DNA from: Planctomycetota bacterium
GTDB lineage: Bacteria; Planctomycetota; SZUA-567; JAKLDR01
Assembly: GCA_022703445.1 (NCBI GenBank)
Contig: JAKLDR010000015.1
Coordinates: 1-60,192 of the forward strand
DNA length: 60,192 nucleotides
Direction: 5' to 3'
Positions within the stretch are counted from its first letter, which is position 1, and the number at the start of each line of letters is the position of its first letter. The translations under genes and the position numbers were made by a program. Below the pieces are notes generated by a model. It did not search any database and was not told the origin of the DNA. It saw only the letters and a program-made list of their open reading frames with translations. Below are positions 46,601-53,544 of the stretch, one piece after another.

Positions 46601-46814
46601 CTCTGTGATTTAGATCAAACCCTATCGTTTCGAGCGCGAACAGCGACCTATCAAGGCCAAGCTTCCTTCCGTTGAGAGATGGGTGTTTGTCTGTTGATGC
46701 TTCCGCAAACACAGATCGCACATATAGGCCCTGGGCAAGGTCCATCTCGGCCGTGAGGGCAGCCTTAATGCTCTGCATCTGCTCATTGGCGTCTAGAAGC
46801 AGCTGAGTGGGCAT
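43608..46814 (-). CDS. Superfamily 2 helicase, Hachiman HamB-like
   Basis: The 1068-residue protein has a helical N-terminal region (about 1-330). The helicase core has motif I SLPTSSGKT (337-345), motif Ia APTRALV, motif II VDEAH (441-445), a post-DEAH LAEEERGARLELL, an HHAGLSSEAR block near 600, and motif VI VGRAGRA near 685. A long C-terminal part (about 720-1068) is unique. Motif III, normally SAT, reads TPFA (476-479). HamB is the DNA-sensing helicase of the two-gene Hachiman antiphage system; size, Ski2-like core and the DUF1837-like partner 15 bases upstream fit that. Lower GC than its surroundings marks it as acquired. Other nuclease-helicase systems such as AbpAB are alternatives. 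Confidence 0.75.
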   Translation of the reverse strand: MPTQLLLDANEQMQSIKAALTAEMDLAQGLYVRSVFAEASTDKHPSLNGRKLGLDRSLFALETIGFDLNHRARTGNISALRQPAWHELVWPAYRIRRILSRAEVAGQVEDAIDLAFNEALDGVVANRQPELRLHLAEIDLNTQSPVALRWDRFVEREVKRAFLLIVRKKDGHADIMSALQVIADLRRLQPEREGPLAGISKDEDRQIAARVTLAMYNCAKAVELTAQFTIGQATSRGEQRLSAEGVQIETDLFVFNARELLCSIDHTRRILIGRLGQACRALVDSSVYAQTLPTFVRRFMKQVATRKDKPILELWHAQREALNKQLLDPTRSAIVISLPTSSGKTLLAEMAIAQAFADAPQSHIVYLAPTRALVTQVSLTLRRDLGPLEMSVRVATPAFELDPVEDAVLRGNYNVLVTTPEKLDLLLKTNHPSVEDLSLVIVDEAHVLAEEERGARLELLLATLRRERTDCRFILLTPFAKNAADLAHWLGADRSAPVVIDWKPNDRVIGAFMPRNKRGVHELFFETLASAHSDCPPGIAVDVVRLPQRLTKKRDMAIAAAMHWASKKNGGVLLLASSRNGAAECATEIAARTSQQTSQPAIDLVARFLDTETGAEHPLSPLLRKGVAFHHAGLSSEARYFVERLVEDGQIQMLCATTTLAHGVHFPLSAVIIEGYVRRYQHRGRWHTENIKPWEMWNIVGRAGRALEDSLGSVGFIANSRGEVRKIQDFLKQDAGTVVSALAGMIQALQNRSVSFDLNQVGANQAFSAFLQYVLHAVSVAGYETARRNIAALLRASFAYAEIERQNPALADTFMRIATQYLDFLLERKGDSLAGFVKIADGTGFSSPSVDLLWGEWRTGYRLRMEDWRADTLFSRQAPSNVLVNIMNTLGRVPEVHLGNRETGPFNPERIARIAAAWVGGESIIEIARREYGGDILGCSHHLYGTLTGLVSWGIQAIERVVFAGVETENQDDIQLLPAMVLHGVRSKHAVGLCMLNVPRLAAEGLGQTALKNGVALTGIETWIRQADEKTWQQSLPRDARISGAECRLLWQVIDGQREWADLNLPKA

Positions 46815-46829
46815 TTCAGGGTCCCTTGC

Positions 46830-47777
46830 CTACACTGTCTTTGTCGGCGCGCCAGAAGCCGGTGCTGCAGTCTTTTTGACTAGGTCAATCAGACCGGCAA
46901 AGGCATCATGGACTTCTAGCGCCAAGAAATGAACCGTCGAAGGGATCTTCGCTTGCTCAAAGGCAGCAGTGTTCGCGAGGAATGGATTCCAGTCCGAAGT
47001 GGAGAATTCGCTATTTCTTCGCACAAGAACAGGCAGAGCAATCACTGAGCGATCAGCCACCAGCTTACCTGTAACCAAAGCAACTACGAATCCGTTAAGG
47101 ATCCCTTTGTCTGCATCATTTGCAGCCTCATCATGTACAGTTTGCAGGTCCTCAAGGAGCCTCATGGCGCCCGGCTGGTTCAACGTGTCGTTGAGCAGTT
47201 GGTCCTTGTGTTGGCTAACAGTACTGGGAGGATGTGCAGACTCAACAGAAGCCATGACTTCTACCACACAGAGTATATAGCCGCCAGTATCAAGAATGTA
47301 CCCAAGCATGTCTATGCCGTGATGCTGAAGAGGCACTCGCTCCTTATGCAGAACTCGGAGCCAAGGGAACTTGACTGGCCTCAGGCAATTCGGAATCGCT
47401 TCCACAGCGATCACTTCCGTCAAGTCGGTAATGCAGGGGCACCTTGTAACGTTGGCGTCCTCTGGAGGCGTCGATGGCAGCCGAGCCTGGCCGTATTGAT
47501 TGAGTATCTTATCTAGTCCACACTTCTGGAAACCCGTAGTGGGGAGTTTGTCATAGAAGACATCCGCAGTAATCCGCCATGCGGTGAGGCATCCTTTGAC
47601 GATTGAATGCCAACACGGATCGTCAGCCTGAACGTACTTGAAGGCGCGGAAGACATGAGGAGTCAAGCTCGGGTCGTCCACGATCTGGACGAAGGGTTGC
47701 ATGGCTGCCAAGAGCCCTCCTCCCAGTCGTCGAGACTCGTCCTGTGTTCCGCGCAGAATGATAAGCCTTCTGGTCAT
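46830..47777 (-). CDS. HamA/DUF1837-like PD-(D/E)XK protein, partner of the helicase
   Basis: The 315-residue protein has the outline of a DUF1837 nuclease: TEVIAVEAIPN (about 120-130), GIDMLGYIL (154-162) and YILCVVEVMAS (167-177). These place Asp156 and Glu173 where the PD-(D/E)XK core expects them. The lysine usually two residues after the Glu is Met175, so the active site is altered or completed by another residue (a Lys at 191 is near). In Hachiman, HamA is the DNA-degrading effector released by HamB. The ATG at 47777 lies inside a promoter-like sequence; a TTG at 47711 with GGGAGGAGGG upstream may be the true start. It overlaps neither neighbour and ends 15 bases before the helicase. 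Confidence 0.6.
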   Translation of the reverse strand: MTRRLIILRGTQDESRRLGGGLLAAMQPFVQIVDDPSLTPHVFRAFKYVQADDPCWHSIVKGCLTAWRITADVFYDKLPTTGFQKCGLDKILNQYGQARLPSTPPEDANVTRCPCITDLTEVIAVEAIPNCLRPVKFPWLRVLHKERVPLQHHGIDMLGYILDTGGYILCVVEVMASVESAHPPSTVSQHKDQLLNDTLNQPGAMRLLEDLQTVHDEAANDADKGILNGFVVALVTGKLVADRSVIALPVLVRRNSEFSTSDWNPFLANTAAFEQAKIPSTVHFLALEVHDAFAGLIDLVKKTAAPASGAPTKTV

Positions 47778-47785
47778 GCCGTCAA
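47758..47785 (-). promoter_or_regulatory. Possible promoter of the nuclease-helicase operon
   Basis: TTGACG (47785-47780), a 16-bp spacer and TATCAT (47763-47758) on the minus strand, with a start near 47751. If used, the first in-frame starts are TTG 47711 and ATG 47702, next to GGGAGGAGGG (47715-47724). It would let the defence pair be expressed without the integrase transcript. Confidence 0.45.
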
Positions 47786-47829
47786 CCCGTTTTGTCGAAG
47801 CCCTAATTGGCCGTAGGAGAGTCGGTTGC

Positions 47830-48972
47830 CTACGCAGTTCTTAGCGTGTGATCGATGCTTTGGCGTGTCTCAATAGAAGCTGGCTTCCGCATTGTCTGCC
47901 ACACCGTCTCCGCCGCCGCCTGCAGCCGCTCCGGCCGCGCCTTGACGTACCGGTCGAGCGTCATCTGCATCGTGGAGTGGCGCATCAGCGTCTGGCACTC
48001 CTTGGCCGAGGCGCCGCTTTCCATGAGCAGCGTGGCGAAGGTGACGCGCAGGGCGTGGAAGTCGACCTTGCCGAGACCCGGTAGGCGTTTGGCGACGCCG
48101 GCGGCGGCGAGATCGGCGTAGATGTACCGGTGGGTGTGGACGGGCACCCAGAGCAAGGGATCGCCAGGAGCCTTCTCTTTAGCCGCCTCGGCAAGTCGCC
48201 CCACCAGGTCGGCCGGCAGCGGCTGGAAGCCGGCGCGGCGGTTCTTGGTCCAGGCCGCTTCGAGGAAGAGCCCGTTTCTTTCGACGTTCAGGTGGGCCAC
48301 GGTGAGGTTGCGCAGCTCCTTGGCCCGGAGGCCCGAGGCAAGGGCGAGTTCGTAGAGCAGCCGGCGGTCAGGCGGCGATGCGGCCAGGAGCTTTGCGATC
48401 TCCTCAGTCGTCAAAGGCCGGCGGGTGTCGCGCGGTGTGGTATCAAATCGGCCGAGGCGCCGAAGCGGGTCGTTCTCCAGGTAGCCACGGTCGACGCACC
48501 AGTCGCAGAAGGCGGCCAGGGACTCGGCGTAGTTGGCGACGGTCTTGCCGGCGCGGCCGAGCTTCTGCACCTGGCGTAGCGCCTTCTCAGCACGGGGCAG
48601 GACGTCGGTGAGGTCGGCCAGGGTCTCAAGATGGAGCTGCTCGGCCCACCAGAGGAGGTGGGCGCGGCGCATCCGGGCGTGGCGTTCGCCCCAAGGGTGC
48701 CCGCTGCGGCCGCCCTGAGCCTGTCCCCAGTCGCAGTACTCGTCGGAGACCTCCTTGAACATGCGGTGGGCGTCGCTGGCCTTCGGCGGCGGGCGGAGGC
48801 CTTTGCGGATCTCGTCGTGCTTGGCCTGCTCCCGCTGGGCCAGTTTCAGCGTCTCGCTCCGGGAGGTCGTGCCGGTGCCCTTGGTCCGCTTGCCGTTCCA
48901 GGTCCGGACCTCGTAATGCCAACGCGGGTGGAGCTTGCCGTCCTTGCCCTTGGTCCGCCAAGTGTACGGCAT
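47830..48972 (-). CDS. int: Tyrosine recombinase/phage integrase
   Basis: The 380-residue protein catalyses site-specific insertion and excision. An N-terminal AP2-like arm-binding region (MPYTWRTKGKDGKLHPRWHY) is followed by a SAM-like core-binding domain (about 95-190). The catalytic domain (about 195-360) carries the Arg of ALASGLRAKELRNL, HALRVTFATLL (His and second Arg), LMRHSTMQMTLDRYVK (His, and Tyr as nucleophile). All catalytic residues are present. The ATG at 48972 has GGAGG 6 bases upstream; the frame is open to 49008. It follows the small HTH gene on the same strand. The attachment gene is most likely ssrA, 5.5 kb to the left. Confidence 0.93.
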   Translation of the reverse strand: MPYTWRTKGKDGKLHPRWHYEVRTWNGKRTKGTGTTSRSETLKLAQREQAKHDEIRKGLRPPPKASDAHRMFKEVSDEYCDWGQAQGGRSGHPWGERHARMRRAHLLWWAEQLHLETLADLTDVLPRAEKALRQVQKLGRAGKTVANYAESLAAFCDWCVDRGYLENDPLRRLGRFDTTPRDTRRPLTTEEIAKLLAASPPDRRLLYELALASGLRAKELRNLTVAHLNVERNGLFLEAAWTKNRRAGFQPLPADLVGRLAEAAKEKAPGDPLLWVPVHTHRYIYADLAAAGVAKRLPGLGKVDFHALRVTFATLLMESGASAKECQTLMRHSTMQMTLDRYVKARPERLQAAAETVWQTMRKPASIETRQSIDHTLRTA

Positions 48973-49044
48973 GGGCTGCCTCCGTTCGTTGGCGAAGCGG
49001 CCATGCACATCTTCCGCTCCGCTTCAGTGACACCCTAAGCAGTG

Positions 49045-49341
49045 TTAGGCAAGATGGGAAGGCTGGTTCCGGGACATTCGGGCGGCGGCTCGTTCGGCCT
49101 CGCGCTCGGCGCGTTCAGCCCTTGAGTTGAGCCAGGCGAGCACCCGGCCAGCCTGCCAGCTGGAGCGGCCCGCCAGGCGGATGGCCGGCGGGATCTCGTT
49201 CCGGCTGGCCATGCGGCGTAGGGTGCGCTTGGAGCAGCCCAGGGCGGCTGCCAGGGCAGCTTCATCGAGGATCGCCGTTGGAGGCAGGTCCGCGAGCCCG
49301 GTGAGGACCCGGCCTTCAGCTGTCGGTGAGTTCGTGCGCAC
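49045..49341 (-). CDS. Small HTH protein, excisionase/AlpA-like
   Basis: The 98-residue protein has a MerR-type winged HTH (about 22-75: LDEAALAAALGCSKRTLRRMASRNEIPPAIRL, then RSSWQAGRVLAWLNSR), the usual fold of phage excisionases and AlpA regulators, and a basic, Ala/Arg-rich tail (ERAEREAERAAAR). The GTG at 49341 follows AGGGGA. It sits between the sigma-like gene (11 bases after its stop) and the integrase, a typical place for a recombination directionality factor that tips the integrase toward excision. Confidence 0.75.
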   Translation of the reverse strand: MRTNSPTAEGRVLTGLADLPPTAILDEAALAAALGCSKRTLRRMASRNEIPPAIRLAGRSSWQAGRVLAWLNSRAERAEREAERAAARMSRNQPSHLA

Positions 49342-49352
49342 GGCCGTGTCCC

Positions 49353-49850
49353 CTACGCGCCGAACCAGTGGTCCAGGCCGAGCTTCTGGAAGTGCGCACG
49401 GATGTGGGCGACGTGGCGCTCGACGGCGTGCCAGCTGCAGCCCAGCTGCTGGGCGATCTGCTTGGTGGAGTCCCCGTTGCCGAGGCCTGTGCATATCTGC
49501 CGCTGGATCGGCGACAGGCCCTCAAGGGCGCTGCGGACCTCCACCTGCAGCTGGGTCGTCAGATCCGACTCCAGTTCAGGGCGGGGCTCGGCGTTGTCCT
49601 GCCGGGCCTGGTAGCGAGCCTCGGTGCGGCGAATGGTCTTGAGCCGGCGGTCGATGATGGTGATCAGCACGGTGGTTTCCTGGCAGCCGTTCGACTTGGC
49701 CGGGTCGAACCGGAAGCGCAGGAGTCCGAGGAACACCTGCTGGAGAACGTCTTCCATATCGTTCTCGCGGAATCCGTGGAGCGATGCGCGCCTGACAATG
49801 AGCTTCACCAGGTTGGGGTCCACTTCGCTGCCGTAGCCGTAGTTCTTCAC
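49353..49850 (-). CDS. Sigma-70-like regulator of the phage element (leftward)
   Basis: The 165-residue protein has a region-2-like helix set (about 28-80, RENDMEDVLQQVFLGLLRFRFD) and a region-4-like HTH (about 112-160, LSPIQRQICTGLGNGDSTKQIAQQLGCSWHAVERHVAHIRAHF). The last part ends HIRAHFQKLGLDHWF, paralleling HIRQVFEARGLETYL in the divergent gene at 50087, so the two are paralogues. It heads the leftward genes for the HTH protein and integrase. The GTG at 49850 has AAAGGAG upstream. It may direct RNA polymerase to element promoters, or act as a decoy of its sister. Confidence 0.75.
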   Translation of the reverse strand: MKNYGYGSEVDPNLVKLIVRRASLHGFRENDMEDVLQQVFLGLLRFRFDPAKSNGCQETTVLITIIDRRLKTIRRTEARYQARQDNAEPRPELESDLTTQLQVEVRSALEGLSPIQRQICTGLGNGDSTKQIAQQLGCSWHAVERHVAHIRAHFQKLGLDHWFGA

Positions 49851-49951
49851 GTCTGGTCTCCTTTTCAGTTCTCCGGACCGCCTCGGTCCTCCACTTCATT
49901 ATTCGCCGGAGACCAGTGCCAAAGATGTAGGGTAACGCGTGCGCGCGGACA

Positions 49952-49972
49952 CTTACGTGCGCCGCCCGTAAG
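49952..49972. promoter_or_regulatory. Inverted repeat in the divergent sigma-like control region
   Basis: CTTACG (49952-49957) and CGTAAG (49967-49972) form a perfect inverted repeat with 9 bases between the arms, within the 236-base space separating the two sigma-like genes. It is a candidate operator for the switch. Clear -10/-35 pairs are not visible in this space, which may be read by the element's own sigma factors. Confidence 0.4.
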
Positions 49973-50086
49973 CGTCGCGTGCGTATGAAATGGCCCGGCA
50001 AGCTTCGGGCCTCTGCGGGGAAGAATGGGGTGAACGCGGTGAGGGCCGCGAGGAGAGTCGAAGCCCCAGTGCAGAAAGGCCCCGCA

Positions 50087-50656
50087 ATGAGCCCCGAACT
50101 GGACAAGGGAGTCCTGAAGCAGATTGAGCAGAAAGCCCGGAAGGTAGCGGAGCGGTCCGACCTTAACGCCTTAGAACATGAAGACTTGCGGCAGGATATG
50201 GCCGTGGAGGTTCTCGAAAGCCTGCGCCGTTACGACCCGGCCAAGGGACGGCTGCACGCGTTCGTTGCCAAGGTCCTCCGGCAGAAGGCCTATCGGTTCC
50301 TGCGCCACAGGTACGGTAACAAGGCGATCTTCCAGAACAGGATGCTATCGCTCGACGCGCATGCCCCGGACACGGTCAGCGTGCGGCCCATGGTCGCCAA
50401 CCTGGCCAGGCCAAGCGCCGACGACGAGATGAGCGAAACCGACCGGGTGCTCTTGGCCTGCGACCTGGAGGAGGCCATCAAGGCGCTGCCGCCGGAGCAG
50501 GCCGTAGTTTGCCAGAAGCTGATGGAAGGCCTGAACCAGGATCAGACAGCTGCGGTCCTGGGCATATCGATCTCGACTCTGCGGACCCGAATCCTGCACA
50601 TCCGCCAGGTCTTCGAAGCCCGCGGCCTGGAAACCTACCTAATCGACAACGCATGA
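50087..50656 (+). CDS. Sigma-70-like regulator of the phage element (rightward)
   Basis: The 189-residue protein has sigma region 2 (about 22-85, LEHEDLRQDMAVEVLESLRRYDPAKGRLHAFVAKVLRQKAYRFLR as contiguous family blocks) and region 4 (about 130-180, LPPEQAVVCQKLMEGLNQDQTAAVLGISISTLRTRI). It is a paralogue of the divergent leftward gene. The ATG at 50087 follows AGAAAGG by 7 bases; an ATG at 49979 in the same frame lies in the control region without a ribosome site. It is the first rightward gene, and its stop overlaps a possible ATG of the exonuclease frame, so it probably drives and is co-transcribed with the replication genes. Confidence 0.78.
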   Translation: MSPELDKGVLKQIEQKARKVAERSDLNALEHEDLRQDMAVEVLESLRRYDPAKGRLHAFVAKVLRQKAYRFLRHRYGNKAIFQNRMLSLDAHAPDTVSVRPMVANLARPSADDEMSETDRVLLACDLEEAIKALPPEQAVVCQKLMEGLNQDQTAAVLGISISTLRTRILHIRQVFEARGLETYLIDNA

Positions 50657-50703
50657 ACCTCAACCCGCTTGATCGGCGAAAAGCTGAAGAAAGGAAGATG
50701 CCC

Positions 50704-51513
50704 ATGATAGCGACGTGCGATCCCCTGGAACTCCTGACCAAGGAACCCTTCGAGGCCTACCAGGAAAAGGCCAAGGAGCACCTGACCAGCCACGCGCTGG
50801 CCGACTTCCGGAAGAGCCCGCTGCTCTACTGGAAGAAGAAGACTGGCCTGATTCCCGACGAGGACCGGCCGGCCTTCCTGGTGGGCCGGGCGACCCACAA
50901 GCTGATCCTCGAGGGCCAGGCCAAGTTCGCCGAGGAGTTCGCGGTCGGCGGGCCCATCAACGAGAAGACCGGCAAGCCTTACGGCGCCGGCACCCAGGCA
51001 TGGGCGAAGTGGGCCGAGGTCCAGGGCAAGCCTGTCTTGACCACGGAGCAGTATGAGCTGATCGGCAAGATGGCCGATGGCGTCAAGGCCCACCGGGTCG
51101 CCTGCGAGCTGCTCATGGAGGGCGTACCCGAGGGGGTGGTTCGGGGCGAGTACTGCGGCCTCAAGGCCCAGTCGCGGCTCGACTGGCTCAACATCACCCG
51201 CGGCATCATCGACCTCAAGACCGCCGACAACCTCGACTACTTCACGGCCGACGCCAAGCGCTACGGATACCTGCACCAGCTGGCCTTCTACGCCGCGATG
51301 TTCCACGTGACCACCGGCGAGAAGCTCCCGGCCTGGTTCATCGCCATCGAAAAGCAGGAGCCCTTCCGCTGTGGCGTATGGCGCATCGACGACCAGGCTG
51401 TCGCCTACGCCCGCAAGGAAAACGAGGCGGCCATCGAGCGCCTGAAGCGCTGCGCGGCCGCGGACGCTTGGCCCACCGGGTACGAGTCCCCCCTCGTCTT
51501 CGACACGATCTGA
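50704..51513 (+). CDS. PD-(D/E)XK exonuclease (DUF3799/RecE-like)
   Basis: The 269-residue protein matches the nuclease domain of exonuclease VIII-type phage recombination proteins, which resect double-stranded ends to leave single strands for annealing. It shows LTSHALADFRKSPLLYWKKK at the N-terminus, FLVGRATHKLILEG (the conserved His), QSRLDWLN (catalytic Asp), GIIDLKTADNLD (Asp-x-Lys) and RYGYLHQLAFYAAMF (Gln/Tyr motif). The core is complete. ATG codons at 50653, 50698 and 50704 are in frame; AAAGGA stands 8 bases before 50704. It is followed 21 bases later by the ATPase gene. Confidence 0.85.
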   Translation: MIATCDPLELLTKEPFEAYQEKAKEHLTSHALADFRKSPLLYWKKKTGLIPDEDRPAFLVGRATHKLILEGQAKFAEEFAVGGPINEKTGKPYGAGTQAWAKWAEVQGKPVLTTEQYELIGKMADGVKAHRVACELLMEGVPEGVVRGEYCGLKAQSRLDWLNITRGIIDLKTADNLDYFTADAKRYGYLHQLAFYAAMFHVTTGEKLPAWFIAIEKQEPFRCGVWRIDDQAVAYARKENEAAIERLKRCAAADAWPTGYESPLVFDTI

Positions 51514-51534
51514 TTGAGAAAGGAGAGGAGTCAC

Positions 51535-52323
51535 ATGGGAGTGTTGCAGCAGATCCAGACAGGGAAGCAGTCGCTGCCGCCACGGCTGCTGGTCTACGGG
51601 ACGGAGGGCGTGGGCAAGTCGACGCTGGCGGCGGGTGCGCCCAAGCCCATCTTCATCCAGACGGAGGACGGGCTCTCGGAGATTGCCTGCAGCCGGTTCC
51701 CGCTGGCCAAGTCGGTCGATGAGGTCCTGGCGGCGCTGGCCGGGCTCGTGACCGAGGAGCACGGCTTCAACACCGTGGTCATCGACTCGCTCGACTGGCT
51801 GGAACGGCTGATCTGGGACGCGGTCTGCCGCGAGTACGGTGTCGAGTCCATCGAGAAGGCCGACGGTGGCTACCAGCGCGGCTACGTCCACGCGCTCTCC
51901 TACTGGCGCCGGGTGATCGACGGGCTGGATCTTCTCCGCAGCCGCGGAATGATCAGCATCCTGATCGCCCACGCCAAGGTGGAGAAGTTCGAGGACCCGG
52001 AGGCGGCCCCCTACGACCGCTACAGCCCGCGGCTACACAAGCACGCCGGGGCGCTCATCACCGAGTGGTCCGACGCGGTGCTCTTCGCGACCCGCAAGAT
52101 CCGCACGGAAAGCCAGGACACCGGCTTCGGCCGCACCCGGACCATCGCGGTAGGTCTGGGCAAGGACGGCGGGGACCGCGTCCTGCGCACGGTGGGTGGT
52201 CCGTCGTGCGTCGCCAAGAACCGTTACAGCTTGCCCGCGGAGCTTCCGCTGTCCTGGCCGGCCCTGTTGGCCGGCCTGATGGGCCAGGCTGTCGAGCAGA
52301 AGGGAGCAGTCGCCAATGGCTAA
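51535..52323 (+). CDS. RecA-fold ATPase, Sak4/AAA_24-like
   Basis: The 262-residue protein has Walker A YGTEGVGKST (about 20-30) and a Walker B-like VVIDSLDWLE (about 81-90). Its core (IEKADGGYQRGYVHALSYWRR) fits single-domain RecA-fold phage proteins of the Sak4 type, which pair with an exonuclease in homologous recombination. The ATG at 51535 follows AGGAGAGGAG. Its last 8 bases overlap the start of the DUF669 gene. Strand annealing is inferred from the family and from the exonuclease next to it. Confidence 0.82.
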   Translation: MGVLQQIQTGKQSLPPRLLVYGTEGVGKSTLAAGAPKPIFIQTEDGLSEIACSRFPLAKSVDEVLAALAGLVTEEHGFNTVVIDSLDWLERLIWDAVCREYGVESIEKADGGYQRGYVHALSYWRRVIDGLDLLRSRGMISILIAHAKVEKFEDPEAAPYDRYSPRLHKHAGALITEWSDAVLFATRKIRTESQDTGFGRTRTIAVGLGKDGGDRVLRTVGGPSCVAKNRYSLPAELPLSWPALLAGLMGQAVEQKGAVANG

Positions 52324-52768
52324 CCTGAACTTCAACGCCAACAACGTCGAGCCCATGGTCGAGTTCGAGCCGGTGCCGGCCGACCGGTACTTGGCCGTGA
52401 TCATCGCCTCGGAGATGAAACCCACCAAGAAGGGGCGCGGCCGGTTCCTCGAGCTGGTCCTCGAGATCATCGAGGGAAAGTACAAGGGCCGGAAGCTCTG
52501 GGCTCGGCTCAACCTCGAGAACGAGAACGCGCTCACCGTCCAGATCGCCAGGGGTGAGCTGTCGGCCATCTGCCGCGCGGTCGGGGTCATGCAGCCGCAG
52601 GACTCGGTCGAGCTCCACAACATCCCGCTGGTCGTCACCGTGAAGCTGAAGAAGCGCCAGGACAGCGGGGAGATGACCAACGAGGTCAAGGGCTACGCCA
52701 AGCGCGAGGCGGCCATCGACCGGCCGGCTCAGGCGGCCGGTTCCGTTCCGCCCTGGGGCAGGAACTGA
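52316..52768 (+). CDS. DUF669 family phage protein
   Basis: The 150-residue protein shows the DUF669 pattern: VEFEPVPADRYLAVIIASEMKPTKKG, RFLELVLEIIEGKYKGRKLWARLNLEN and LSAICRAVGV, with a Pro-Gly-Arg-rich tail. DUF669 proteins occur in phage recombination operons next to Sak4-like ATPases, and an ssDNA-binding role is often suspected. The start overlaps the ATPase stop (ATGGCTAA), so translation is coupled. Confidence 0.85.
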   Translation: MANLNFNANNVEPMVEFEPVPADRYLAVIIASEMKPTKKGRGRFLELVLEIIEGKYKGRKLWARLNLENENALTVQIARGELSAICRAVGVMQPQDSVELHNIPLVVTVKLKKRQDSGEMTNEVKGYAKREAAIDRPAQAAGSVPPWGRN

Positions 52769-52771
52769 GCC

Positions 52772-53050
52772 GTGCGGGTCGAGGTCTGGACGCTCCCGAA
52801 CTGTCCCCGTTGCGAGAAGGCGAAGGCCGGGCTTGCATCAGCCGGCCTCGCCTTCGAGGAACGGAGTCTCGATGCGCTGCGCCGCGGGGACATCCGGGAC
52901 GTGGAGGCGCTGGCAGCGCTGGCCATGGCCGACTACCAGGCGCCGATTGTGCGCATGGACGGCCGGTTCGTAGAGCGCCATGAACTGCTGACGCTCATGG
53001 CCGGCTGCGGCAGCCAGTGCCAGGTCGAAGGGGTGGGCGGTCGCGCCTGA
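52772..53050 (+). CDS. Glutaredoxin-like protein
   Basis: The 92-residue protein has a thioredoxin fold with the redox motif CPRC at residues 11-14 (VWTLPNCPRCEKAKAGLASAGLAFEER), a cis-Pro region YQAPIVRMDG, and FVERHELLTLM at the end. It could supply reducing power to a phage ribonucleotide reductase or act as a redox switch. The GTG start at 52772 is 3 bases after the DUF669 stop, with GGGGCAGGA ahead. Its second cysteine pair near the C-terminus (GCGSQC) is an addition to the fold. Confidence 0.78.
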   Translation: MRVEVWTLPNCPRCEKAKAGLASAGLAFEERSLDALRRGDIRDVEALAALAMADYQAPIVRMDGRFVERHELLTLMAGCGSQCQVEGVGGRA

Positions 53051-53079
53051 CCGCCTACCCCTCTTCGTCGAGGGACATC

Positions 53080-53544
53080 ATGAACATCATCGGCATCGAT
53101 CCGGGGCTCGATGGCGGCCTGGCCGCCATCGGCCCCGAGGGCCTGGATCTGACGGTCATGCCAACCGCGGCCGTCGGCAAGCACCGGCAGCTGGACGAAC
53201 AGGCCATTGTGAGCTGGCTGCTCGCGCACCGGCCGGCACACGTTTTCATCGAGCATGTCGGCGCCCGGCCTGGCCAGGGCGTCGTGTCCATGTTCACCTT
53301 CGGCACTGGCTGGGGCTTGGTCCGCGGGATCTGCGCGGGCCTGGCGCTGCCCTATGAGCTGGTCCGGCCGCAGGAGTGGCAGGGGACGCTGCTTGCCGGC
53401 CAACCCAAGGGCTCGGAGTACTTGGTCGCCAGCCGCCTGTGGCCCAGCGCCGACTGGCGGGCCTCAGAACGTGCCGCGAAGGCCCATGGCGGGCTGGTCG
53501 ATGCTGCCTTGATCGCCGAGTTCGGCCGGAGGCGCCTGGGGTGA
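53080..53544 (+). CDS. RuvC-like Holliday-junction resolvase
   Basis: The 154-residue protein has the RNase H fold of RuvC-type resolvases: GIDPGLDGGLAAI (first Asp, residues 4-16), VFIEHVGARPGQG (Glu), VRPQEWQG and a C-terminal GGLVDAALIAEFGRR with the last Asp. It would cut recombination or replication junctions of the element. The ATG at 53080 follows GAGGGA. Its stop overlaps the GTG of the HNH gene, and matches the sequence at the start of the helicase gene 572 bases on. Confidence 0.85.
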   Translation: MNIIGIDPGLDGGLAAIGPEGLDLTVMPTAAVGKHRQLDEQAIVSWLLAHRPAHVFIEHVGARPGQGVVSMFTFGTGWGLVRGICAGLALPYELVRPQEWQGTLLAGQPKGSEYLVASRLWPSADWRASERAAKAHGGLVDAALIAEFGRRRLG

